A stretch of DNA of 6,059 nucleotides. Source: an uncultured Acidimicrobium sp. (GTDB taxonomy: Bacteria; Actinomycetota; Acidimicrobiia; Acidimicrobiales; Ilumatobacteraceae). Under the pieces are notes generated by a model. That model did not search any database and was not told the origin of the DNA. It worked only from the letters and a program-made list of their open reading frames with translations. Both the position numbers and the translations under genes were made by a program. Below are positions 1 to 6,021 of the stretch, piece by piece (the first letter of the stretch is position 1; every line of letters starts with the position of its first letter). The stretch is from positions 1 through 6,059 of the forward strand of contig CAITUB010000014.1 of the NCBI GenBank assembly GCA_903895515.1, in the 5' to 3' direction.

Positions 1-44
1 CCCATTCGAATTACAAGCAACCAGAAATCAAGGCAGGCGAATGA
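1..44 (+). CDS. 3' end of upstream gene, probably nuoM (partial)
   Basis: Reading from base 3, the frame is open and ends with a TGA at 42-44, giving the C-terminal tail HSNYKQPEIKAGE. The TGA overlaps the nuoN ATG at 41 in an ATGA arrangement, the same junction seen at nuoC/nuoD. Such coupling is common between genes of one operon. In known nuo operons the gene before nuoN is nuoM, so that identity is inferred from context only; 13 residues are too few to recognise the family. The other two frames are also open here, so the existence of this gene rests on the overlap pattern. Confidence 0.5.
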   Translation, partial: HSNYKQPEIKAGE

Positions 45-1534
45 TGTTGGCTGCAGATATGTTCGTCGGACCAGAAATTGACTGGTTTAAAATTTCACCA
101 CTTCTCGCCATGCTCGGCGGGGTACTACTGCTGATTCTTGCCGGTTCGCTCACACCACAGTGGAAGAAGGGTGCCTACGGAGTAGTTGGAGCACTCACCG
201 CAGCAGGTGCTGCTGTGTGCACGGCCATGTTGTGGCGCGATCTTGGCGATGGCGAACCATCTTCGTTGCTCGCGAACTCGCTGTCTTTCAGCAAGTTCAC
301 ACTGTTTGCAACATTTAGCATTGCCGTTGCCACGTTGCTTTCCATTTTGGTTACGTCGGGCTTTTTGGTGCGTGAAGATGAAGACGGTCCTGAAGTGTTT
401 GCCCTCATTCTTTCCGCAGCGATTGGCGGCATGGTCATGGTGCAGGCCAATGATCTCATCGTTATGTTCCTTGGACTCGAAACTTTGAGCCTCGCGTTCT
501 ATCTGTTGACCGCAAGTAGCCGCGGACGCTCGGCAAGTGGTGAAGCAGGTCTCAAGTACTTCGTTCTCGGCGGATTCGCATCTGCCTTCTTTTTGTATGG
601 CGTTGCATTGGTGTTTGGTGCAACCGGTTCGACCAATATTGAAGCAATTGCCGCAGTTCTTGCAAAAGACACTTTGGTCGTCGGGTCGCCAGCAATGTTG
701 CTCGCAGGCATAGCGCTGTTACTGGTTGGCTTCGGGTTCAAGGTGTCGCTCGTTCCCTTCCACACCTGGACTGCAGACGTGTATCAAGGTGCGCCGACAC
801 CTGTTACTGCACTCATGGGTTCGGTTGGTAAGACAGCAGCATTCGTGGCACTCTTCCGCGTGTTCACGGTTGCATTGCCAGGTCGTTCCGATGACTGGCG
901 TCCGGTAGTTGTAGTTCTCGCGGTTCTGACACTCGTCGTCGGTTCCGTACTTGCCGTGGTGCAAACCGATGTGAAGCGCATGCTTGCGTATTCTTCAATT
1001 AGCCACGCTGGTTTCATTCTGGTCGGCCTTGTTGCCGCCGGCCAGGTTGCTTCTGCAGACGCCAACCTAGGTACATCTGGAGCGTTGAGCTACTTGTTTA
1101 TCTACTCAATCCTTGTGGTCGGAACGCTTGGCATTGTGTCCGTCGTTGCCGGCAAGGGCGACAATGAGACATCGCTCAGCGCGTTTAAGGGCCTCGGCAA
1201 ATCGAACCCGGTTTTGGCAATCGGAATGACTGTGTTGTTGCTTGCCCAGGCTGGCGTGCCGTTGACAGCGGGCTTTGTTGCCAAGTTCGGCATCATTCGC
1301 GCAGCAGTTTCAACGGAGAGTTACACACTGGCCGTAGTTGCCATGCTGGCTGCAGTAATCGCAGCGTTTTTATACCTGCGCATCATGGTCAGCATGTGGC
1401 TCTCAGAAGGCGCAGAATCGCGAGATATGGCGACAACCATCAGTGTCAAAGCAGCAGTTGCTGTGTGCGTAGGGGCAACTTTGGTTCTCGGGTTCTTCCC
1501 AAGCCTGTTATTGCAATTCACGAATCAGTTCTAG
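41..1534 (+). CDS. nuoN: NADH-quinone oxidoreductase subunit N (complex I, antiporter-like)
   Basis: This is a membrane subunit of proton-pumping complex I, one of the three Mrp-antiporter-like channels (NuoL, M, N). The 497-residue protein is hydrophobic almost throughout, with the many helices expected, and is close to the usual length of about 480-530. Family hallmarks are visible: Glu147 in FLGLETLS, Lys234 in GFGFKVSLVPFHTW, Lys264 in GSVGKTAAF, Lys312 in QTDVKRMLAYSSISH, and Lys415 in PLTAGFVAKFG. These match the charged residues of the half-channels and central axis known from E. coli NuoN. The start is ATG 41 or the adjacent ATG 44. An AGGCAGG stretch at 31-37 lies 3 bases before the first and 6 before the second, so 44 may be the real start. 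The gene overlaps the preceding gene by 4 bases. Arginine codons are all CGN. The gene is intact. The family is certain; only the exact start is open. Confidence 0.96.
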   Translation: MMLAADMFVGPEIDWFKISPLLAMLGGVLLLILAGSLTPQWKKGAYGVVGALTAAGAAVCTAMLWRDLGDGEPSSLLANSLSFSKFTLFATFSIAVATLLSILVTSGFLVREDEDGPEVFALILSAAIGGMVMVQANDLIVMFLGLETLSLAFYLLTASSRGRSASGEAGLKYFVLGGFASAFFLYGVALVFGATGSTNIEAIAAVLAKDTLVVGSPAMLLAGIALLLVGFGFKVSLVPFHTWTADVYQGAPTPVTALMGSVGKTAAFVALFRVFTVALPGRSDDWRPVVVVLAVLTLVVGSVLAVVQTDVKRMLAYSSISHAGFILVGLVAAGQVASADANLGTSGALSYLFIYSILVVGTLGIVSVVAGKGDNETSLSAFKGLGKSNPVLAIGMTVLLLAQAGVPLTAGFVAKFGIIRAAVSTESYTLAVVAMLAAVIAAFLYLRIMVSMWLSEGAESRDMATTISVKAAVAVCVGATLVLGFFPSLLLQFTNQF

Positions 1535-1537
1535 AAT

Positions 1538-2464
1538 TTGAAGGTGCAAAGCAATCGTCGCAATCTCTTGATACTTGTTGCAACATGTTTCGCTGTGCTT
1601 CTGTTTTTGTTGTTCGGGCCAGAAAATCAGAAATCGGATTCTTATGCGCAAATTAGAGCGGTGATCAGCAGAACACCTGAATCTAAGGTTCTTGAGATTT
1701 CCCCAGATCTGAATGCACGGTATTTTCCGTGGTTGAATCCGATCCCTGTCACATTTCAATCAGTCGATCCAGCAAAGAACGATCCAAGATTTATGAGAGC
1801 AGCATCAAAAGGCGCTGAAGAACTAGCCAAGTTTTTAACGCATGAGGGGATAACTCATTTGTTGATTGCAGACTCAGGACAAGAGAGAAATCGAATTTTT
1901 TATCGTTGGGGAGCAGGTCCGTCTATCGATGTTGCGCTTACTGAGCCGTTGTTTCGTGTAGTAGCTGTTGCGTTTGGCGAATTTCCTGCAACTTTGTATG
2001 CGGTTAAAAAAGTTGAGTTGGATGGATTTTGCTTTGAATGTCAGGGGGTGCGTTTTGAATGGAATGGTGTCCGGGAATCAGCTGTAGATACGTCACGTTA
2101 TGGCTACGTTGAAGGTCGGGACATCGTTTGGATTCTAGGTCAGGATCAACCCTCACTTCGTCTGATGTCAACTATGGATTCTGGCGTTAGATATCGAGTT
2201 ACTTTCAAAATCATTGCTGCCTATGGGGACGATGCTCCTCCCCAGATCTTGAAATTTCAGACTGAGGAAGGTGAACAATTTGAAAAAATCGTTGGTGGAC
2301 CTGGTAAGGATGTTTCAGTTGAGTTGGACCTGGGGAAAGTGTTGGAGATCCACTCGGTTCTTCCTTGCATGGTTCCTGCAGTCGCACAGTTAGAAGCTGG
2401 GAACCAGGATACGCGAGAACTATGTTTTGGTATTTCGTCAATAAAAGTTGAAGAAATCAAATAA
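1538..2464 (+). CDS. Unrecognised membrane-anchored, extracytoplasmic protein
   Basis: I do not recognise this 308-residue protein with certainty. After a basic N-terminus (NRR, residues 6-8) there is one strongly hydrophobic segment at about 9-27. It has no signal-peptidase site I would trust, so it reads as a signal anchor with the remainder outside the membrane. Residues 30-158 include a GITHLLIAD stretch (104-112) that resembles the tail domains of multi-span GT-C sugar transferases. Residues 160-308 are strand-rich, and the PCMVP...DTRELCFGIS pattern near the end recalls beta-sandwich modules of cell-surface glycan proteins. Both comparisons are inference. Cysteines at 165/168 (CFEC), 277 and 296 could form disulfides. 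The start is TTG 1538, three bases past the nuoN stop, or GTG 1544. No ATG lies near and no clear ribosome site precedes either. Six of 19 arginine codons are AGA, against none of 11 in nuoN, and sampled GC is about 44%. This suggests acquired or weakly expressed DNA, or the 3' remnant of a larger gene. Confidence 0.7.
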   Translation: MKVQSNRRNLLILVATCFAVLLFLLFGPENQKSDSYAQIRAVISRTPESKVLEISPDLNARYFPWLNPIPVTFQSVDPAKNDPRFMRAASKGAEELAKFLTHEGITHLLIADSGQERNRIFYRWGAGPSIDVALTEPLFRVVAVAFGEFPATLYAVKKVELDGFCFECQGVRFEWNGVRESAVDTSRYGYVEGRDIVWILGQDQPSLRLMSTMDSGVRYRVTFKIIAAYGDDAPPQILKFQTEEGEQFEKIVGGPGKDVSVELDLGKVLEIHSVLPCMVPAVAQLEAGNQDTRELCFGISSIKVEEIK

Positions 2465-3688
2465 TTAGTAGAACTTCGACTCGTTGAGGTCGTATCCCTG
2501 TTCTTTAGCAAGCGCTAATAACTGATCAGCGTGCTCACGACCGCGAATTTCAAGAACGATCTGAATTCCGGTTTCACGTGCATGTAAATAAATGCCTTCG
2601 CGCACGTGTTGTACCTCGATCAGGTTCGCACCGGTTCCAGCACAAATCTGCAGCAGACCAGCAAATGCTCCAGGGCGGTCTGGAAGGCGAATAAACGCGA
2701 TTAAACGCCGACCTGCTTCGGTTTCGTGGCGTCGAACCAAGTTGGGAACTAGCCCGATGTCAACGTTTCCACCCGATAACACGATGCACGTTGTGCCGGT
2801 TGCAGCAGGAGAGATCTTTCCTGTCATCAGTGCGGCAAGCCCAACCGCGCCTCCGCCTTCAACGTAGAGTTTCGAGCGCTCAAGCAACACCATCATTGCG
2901 TCAGCAACAGAATCTTCCGTTACTTCAACAATTTCATCAACCCATTTGCGAACCAACGGTTCAGTAATTGCACCAGGTTTCTTCACTGCAATTCCATCGG
3001 CAAGCGTTGGAACCGGACCTTCTGGCATGAGTCCATGAATGTAAGGAGCACATGAAGAAATCTGCACTCCAACTACACGAATACTTGGGTTGTGCAATTT
3101 CAGCGCTATTGCTGTTCCGCTTAACAATCCGCCGCCACCGAGTGGAATGATGACCAAAGATAAATCTGAAATATCTTCAACAAGTTCGAGGCCAAGCGTT
3201 CCTTGACCTGCCACAACGTCAGCATCATCAAATGGATGGCAGAAAGTCATGCCAGTTTCAGCAGCACGTTGCTTGGCGGCAACGATGGCAGTGTCAACAT
3301 TGTCGCCACCTTCAAGAACAGTTGCACCGTGATGTTTTGTTGCAGCAATTTTCGATAGTGATGCACCTTTGGGAACATAAATTTCACAAGCAATGCCAAA
3401 GTGTTTGGCTGCAAGCGCAAGTCCCTGCGCATGGTTTCCGGCACTACCTGTAACTACACCACTTTTAGCTGCGTCTCCAAGGCGGGCAATCTTGTTCATT
3501 GCACCGCGAATCTTGAAGGCACCTGTTCGTTGCAGGCTTTCCGCCTTCAAAACGATCGGAGCATTCAGTAACTCACTTAAGTACGCAGAAGGAATGACGG
3601 GTGTGTGTTGCACCACCGCTGCGCCAGCAACTCGTGCCGCAGAGATATCAGCAAGTGAGATATCAATTGGATGGTTGTTTTCTGCCAT
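2465..3688 (-). CDS. ilvA: Threonine ammonia-lyase (threonine dehydratase), PLP-dependent, one ACT domain
   Basis: This cytoplasmic PLP enzyme converts L-threonine to 2-oxobutyrate and ammonia, the first step towards isoleucine or a route of threonine breakdown. The catalytic domain covers about residues 5-320: the Schiff-base lysine is Lys59 in QRTGAFKIRGA, GSAGNHAQG (81-89) contacts the cofactor, GGGG (184-187) is the phosphate-binding loop, and LSGGNVD (304-310) closes the site. A single ACT domain follows at about 328-403 (RLIAFIRLPDRPGAF onwards), as in the medium-length threonine ammonia-lyase form. E. coli IlvA is longer, with a two-part regulatory domain. The 407-residue length fits the medium form. 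Effector sensing by the ACT domain is likely, but the ligand cannot be read from sequence. The start is ATG at 3688; GGAG lies only one base before it, too close for a normal ribosome site. Whether its role is biosynthetic or catabolic is undecided, so the symbol is provisional. Confidence 0.93.
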   Translation of the reverse strand: MAENNHPIDISLADISAARVAGAAVVQHTPVIPSAYLSELLNAPIVLKAESLQRTGAFKIRGAMNKIARLGDAAKSGVVTGSAGNHAQGLALAAKHFGIACEIYVPKGASLSKIAATKHHGATVLEGGDNVDTAIVAAKQRAAETGMTFCHPFDDADVVAGQGTLGLELVEDISDLSLVIIPLGGGGLLSGTAIALKLHNPSIRVVGVQISSCAPYIHGLMPEGPVPTLADGIAVKKPGAITEPLVRKWVDEIVEVTEDSVADAMMVLLERSKLYVEGGGAVGLAALMTGKISPAATGTTCIVLSGGNVDIGLVPNLVRRHETEAGRRLIAFIRLPDRPGAFAGLLQICAGTGANLIEVQHVREGIYLHARETGIQIVLEIRGREHADQLLALAKEQGYDLNESKFY

Positions 3689-3702
3689 GCTCCGTCTACC
3701 GT
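3675..3702 (+). promoter_or_regulatory. Candidate promoter for the amidotransferase gene
   Basis: TTGTTT at 3675-3680 and TACCGT at 3697-3702 are separated by 16 bases, matching a weak -35 and a TANNNT -10. The last base of the -10 is 7 bases before the ATG at 3710, so transcription would start at or very near the A of the start codon, fitting the absence of a ribosome site. The -35 lies inside the dehydratase gene. The motifs are short and could occur by chance. Confidence 0.35.
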
Positions 3703-3725
3703 AGTTGTTATGCGCGCGTTGCTAA
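3698..3725 (-). promoter_or_regulatory. Candidate promoter for the threonine dehydratase gene
   Basis: On the minus strand, TTAGCA (3725-3720) and TACGGT (3703-3698) are 16 bases apart and match a -35 (4 of 6) and a TANNNT -10. Nine bases separate the -10 from the ATG at 3688, leaving room for a leader of at most about three bases. The -10 overlaps the opposing -10 inside the palindrome CTAC-C-GTAG at 3696-3704. The -35 lies within the first codons of the amidotransferase gene. Confidence 0.33.
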
Positions 3726-4402
3726 TTGCTAACTCAAACGAAAAAGATGCGGGTTATGTGGGGCAACGCTTCGAAGATCACGATTTTGAGTTCACGCACT
3801 ACGCACGTGAATATCCAAACGAGTGGCGTTCAATAGACGGAATTGATTTGGTGGTGCATTTAGGTTCGGCATGGTCTGTGTATTGGCCAGACGTTTCACG
3901 CAACGTGGAGGCCGAAGCCGACCTCATGCGTGAGGCACACAGGCGCGGCATCCCTATATTTGGAGTGTGCTTTGGGGCACAGATGCTGGCCCACGCTTTA
4001 GGTGGTAGTGCCGAAAAGGCTCGAAAAGCAGAAATTGGCTGGCACGAAGTGATTACGACCGAAGCCAATAAGCGCTTGGCGGGCAAATGGATGCAATGGC
4101 ACTACGACACGTTTACGCCACCAGCAGGGGCAGAAGTGCTTGGGCTCAGCGACGCAGGCCCACAGGCGCTCCGTATTGGACGCAGTTTTGCCACCCAGTT
4201 CCACCCAGAAGCCAATGAAGCCATCGTTTCAGGCTGGATGTCGGGTGAAGGGGCTATGGAATTGGTGAATGCGGGTATTTCCCCTAGCGATCTGATGGAC
4301 GAAACCCGCCGCCAGGTGGAGCGCTCTGGCCCGGCTGCGGCCGAAATTGTCGACTGGTTCCTTGGCGAGGTGGCAACCACCCCAATGCCGAAATCTCGTT
4401 AG
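3710..4402 (+). CDS. Class I glutamine amidotransferase (GATase1) domain protein, stand-alone
   Basis: This 230-residue cytoplasmic protein has the triad-type glutaminase fold. The nucleophile is Cys87 in the elbow IFGVCFGAQMLAHALGG (83-99), and the other triad residues are His165 and Glu167 in ATQFHPEAN. The helix after the elbow and the WHYDTF segment (130-135) match GuaA-like stand-alone amidotransferases. It should release ammonia from glutamine and pass it to a synthetase or transferase partner, but no partner domain or gene is in the window, so the acceptor is unknown. The ATG at 3710 is preferred because the conserved strand RALLIANSNEKDAGYVG begins there. An in-frame ATG at 3671 would add 13 residues that overlap the dehydratase gene and look unlike the family. 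No Shine-Dalgarno precedes 3710, consistent with a leaderless message. It is divergent from the dehydratase, with 21 bases between start codons. A peptidase-like or gamma-glutamyl hydrolase role is an alternative. Confidence 0.88.
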   Translation: MRALLIANSNEKDAGYVGQRFEDHDFEFTHYAREYPNEWRSIDGIDLVVHLGSAWSVYWPDVSRNVEAEADLMREAHRRGIPIFGVCFGAQMLAHALGGSAEKARKAEIGWHEVITTEANKRLAGKWMQWHYDTFTPPAGAEVLGLSDAGPQALRIGRSFATQFHPEANEAIVSGWMSGEGAMELVNAGISPSDLMDETRRQVERSGPAAAEIVDWFLGEVATTPMPKSR

Positions 4403-4424
4403 CCGGTCACGATCGCACAAAGGT

Positions 4425-4438
4425 CTGAGGTTTCTCAG
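4425..4438. other. Small inverted repeat upstream of nuoA
   Basis: CTGAG (4425-4429) and CTCAG (4434-4438) are exact inverted repeats around a GTTT loop, in the 69-base gap between the amidotransferase stop and nuoA. A five-base stem without a directly following T-run is too weak to call an intrinsic terminator. It could be a regulator half-site pair near the nuoA promoter, or chance. Confidence 0.25.
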
Positions 4439-4456
4439 TTCATATCGGTCAAGTAG

Positions 4457-4471
4457 TAGTTTTTCTCTCTG
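4457..4471 (+). promoter_or_regulatory. Candidate -10 region for the nuoABC(D) operon
   Basis: TAGTTT at 4457-4462 fits TANNNT and is followed by a pyrimidine-rich stretch (TTCTCTCTG) ending at the nuoA ATG. There is no purine-rich ribosome site before this ATG, so a start of transcription at or within a few bases of it is plausible. I see no good -35 at 16-18 bases. The evidence is position and composition only. Confidence 0.25.
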
Positions 4472-4837
4472 ATGTCCACCTTCCTCAGGTCGTTTCTTGT
4501 CGTTGTCTGGTTCGGCCTAGCCGCCGTCCTCATTGCCGGCCTACTGCTGTGGGTGTCGTCGTTGCTTCGCCCGTCGAAGCCCACTCGCGAAAAGATGCTC
4601 ACGTACGAAAGCGGTGTTGACCCAGTTGGTGAAGGTTGGTCGCAAAGCCAAGTCCGTTATTACATCTTCGCGTTGTTGTTCGTCATTTTCGACGTTGAAG
4701 CAGTGTTCATCTTTCCGTGGGCAACGCAGCTTGAGCGATATGCACTGTTTGGTTTGGTCGAAATGGGAATTTTCGTATTCGTATTAGTCCTTGGCTTGGT
4801 GTACGCCTGGCGCAAGGGCGTTCTGCGGTGGGTGTAA
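4472..4837 (+). CDS. nuoA: NADH-quinone oxidoreductase subunit A (complex I)
   Basis: This small membrane subunit of complex I lies at the junction of peripheral and membrane arms, beside the quinone site. At 121 residues it has the expected length and three membrane helices at about 8-31, 63-84 and 92-113. The conserved loop YESGVDPVGEGW (45-56) follows helix 1. Helix 2 carries the family signature RYYIFALLFVIFDVEAVF (62-79), with the acidic pair Asp74 and Glu76. The C-terminus YAWRKGVLRW is also typical. Its ATG at 4472 has no Shine-Dalgarno. It is the first gene of the operon, with nuoB following after four bases. The family assignment is secure; the start is supported by the hydrophobic N-terminus beginning immediately. 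Confidence 0.97.
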   Translation: MSTFLRSFLVVVWFGLAAVLIAGLLLWVSSLLRPSKPTREKMLTYESGVDPVGEGWSQSQVRYYIFALLFVIFDVEAVFIFPWATQLERYALFGLVEMGIFVFVLVLGLVYAWRKGVLRWV

Positions 4838-4841
4838 CAAC

Positions 4842-5393
4842 ATGGGTCTTGTAGATCGCGGCAGATTGCCAAAACCGTTGAACTCATTGTTCAACATGGG
4901 TCGCTCATATTCATTGTGGGTGTACCAGTGGGGACTCGCGTGTTGTGCAATTGAAATGGGTGCAGCCTTTGGTTCACCTCGTTACGACGTCATGCGTCTT
5001 GGTGTTATTCCATTGCCAGCAAGTCCTCGTCAAGCAGACCTTGTCGTTATTTCTGGAACCGTGACCGACAAAATGGCGCCAGCTATTAAGCGTTTGTATG
5101 AACAAATGCCAGAACCGAAGTACGTCATTTCGATGGGCAGTTGTGCAAACTGCGGCGGTCCGTATTGGGACAGTTACTCGGTAACAAAAGGTGTTGACCA
5201 AATCATTCCAGTAGATGTGTATGTGCCTGGTTGCCCACCGCGACCTGAAGCACTGCTTGAAGGAATCGTGCTGCTGCAACAACGCATTAAGAACGAAGAC
5301 ATGGGCGCACGTTGGCGCGGTGAAGGCACCGTTTCAATGGATGCATCTGCAGAAGCGGAAAGGCGCGGTGAACCAGTTGTCGTCTCCCGCTGA
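4842..5393 (+). CDS. nuoB: NADH-quinone oxidoreductase subunit B (complex I, cluster N2)
   Basis: This peripheral-arm subunit holds the [4Fe-4S] cluster N2, the last iron-sulfur centre before quinone. The four expected ligands are present in the 183-residue protein: adjacent Cys34-Cys35 in WGLACCAIEM, Cys101 in SMGSCANCGG, and Cys131 in VPGCPPRPEALLEG. ASPRQADLVVISG (60-72) and DKMAPAIKRLYEQMPEP (76-92) are further family blocks. Cys104 is an additional cysteine three residues after a ligand. An upstream in-frame ATG at 4791 would add residues read from within nuoA. ATG 4842 is chosen because MGLVDRGRLPKPLN starts there, and GGTGGG at 4827-4832 sits nine bases upstream as a plausible ribosome site. 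A hydrophilic tail follows residue 155. Confidence 0.97.
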   Translation: MGLVDRGRLPKPLNSLFNMGRSYSLWVYQWGLACCAIEMGAAFGSPRYDVMRLGVIPLPASPRQADLVVISGTVTDKMAPAIKRLYEQMPEPKYVISMGSCANCGGPYWDSYSVTKGVDQIIPVDVYVPGCPPRPEALLEGIVLLQQRIKNEDMGARWRGEGTVSMDASAEAERRGEPVVVSR

Positions 5394-6021
5394 AACCACT
5401 CCAGTCGTTGACACTGTGCGCGATCAGGTTCTTGCCGATGTGCAAGCAACACTTGGCGCTGCTGTTGTTGATTCGTTGGTAAAACCTGGCGACGATATTT
5501 GGATTCGTGTTTCGACACAATCATGGAATGCGAGCATGCAGAAACTGCAGGCAATGGGCTTTGATTACTTCTGCTTCCTCTCTGCAATCGACTGGATGCC
5601 ATCGCCGTTTGGTCGTGGTGAAGATGACCCAACAGAACCAGCACCAGAACGTGACACCACTATTCGCCCTGGCTACACCGGTGGCGATACTCGCATGCAA
5701 ATGCTGGTTCGTTTGGTGAATTCGCGCACGCATGTTGGCATCAACGTGAAGACCGATGTTCCAAACGAGGTGTACACAGTTGACTCAATTGCCAATGTGT
5801 TTGCAGGCGCCAACTGGCATGAGCGCGAAGCACATGAAATGTTCGGCATTGGTTTTGTTGGCCACCCAGACCTGCGCAACATGTACTTGCCAACCGACTT
5901 TGAAGGTTTCCCAATGCGTAAAGACTTCCCATTGTTGGCACGCATGGTGAAGCCTTGGCCAGGAATTGTTGATGTGGAACCGTTGCCAGGTGGCGACGCA
6001 GAATCGGAAGAGGCGTCATGA
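5368..6021 (+). CDS. nuoC: NADH-quinone oxidoreductase subunit C (complex I, 30 kDa)
   Basis: This is the 30-kDa-type subunit of the complex I connecting module, which binds NuoB and NuoD. The family signature is at about 151-170, HEREAHEMFGI then GHPDLR, and EGFPMRKDFP follows at 179-188, both diagnostic. A short Pro/Asp/Glu-rich insertion at about 82-98 (ahead of the conserved RMQMLVRLV strand) looks like a surface loop. The start chosen is GTG 5368, because GGAAAGG at 5357-5363 lies four bases before it; this gives 217 residues and a 26-base overlap with nuoB. ATG 5341 and TTG 5377 are alternatives, the latter with GGTGA five bases upstream. NuoC is a separate protein here, not fused to NuoD, since TGA at 6019-6021 ends it. 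The family is certain; the start is moderately sure. Confidence 0.94.
   Translation: MNQLSSPAETTPVVDTVRDQVLADVQATLGAAVVDSLVKPGDDIWIRVSTQSWNASMQKLQAMGFDYFCFLSAIDWMPSPFGRGEDDPTEPAPERDTTIRPGYTGGDTRMQMLVRLVNSRTHVGINVKTDVPNEVYTVDSIANVFAGANWHEREAHEMFGIGFVGHPDLRNMYLPTDFEGFPMRKDFPLLARMVKPWPGIVDVEPLPGGDAESEEAS

Noticed and set aside
2477..2492. Imperfect hairpin (CGAC...GTCG with CTC/GAG and one bulge, GTT loop) near the convergent junction as a bidirectional terminator.
   Set aside because: It lies inside the end of the dehydratase coding region, the stem is short and bulged, and no clean T-run follows on either strand.
1538..3688. The inserted block between nuoN and the amidotransferase as a mobile element.
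   Set aside because: I found no transposase, integrase, terminal inverted repeats or target duplication at its ends.
3671..3709. A longer amidotransferase starting at ATG 3671.
   Set aside because: The added 13 residues are read antisense to the dehydratase start, have no family resemblance, and the conserved first strand begins at 3710.
4791..4841. A longer nuoB starting at ATG 4791.
   Set aside because: The added 17 residues overlap the conserved end of nuoA in another frame, and NuoB family similarity begins near 4842.
5174..5644. Long minus-strand open frame of 156 codons across nuoB and nuoC.
   Set aside because: It is a shadow of two well-supported plus-strand genes, with a low-complexity, Gln/Ser/Arg-rich product and no recognisable domain.
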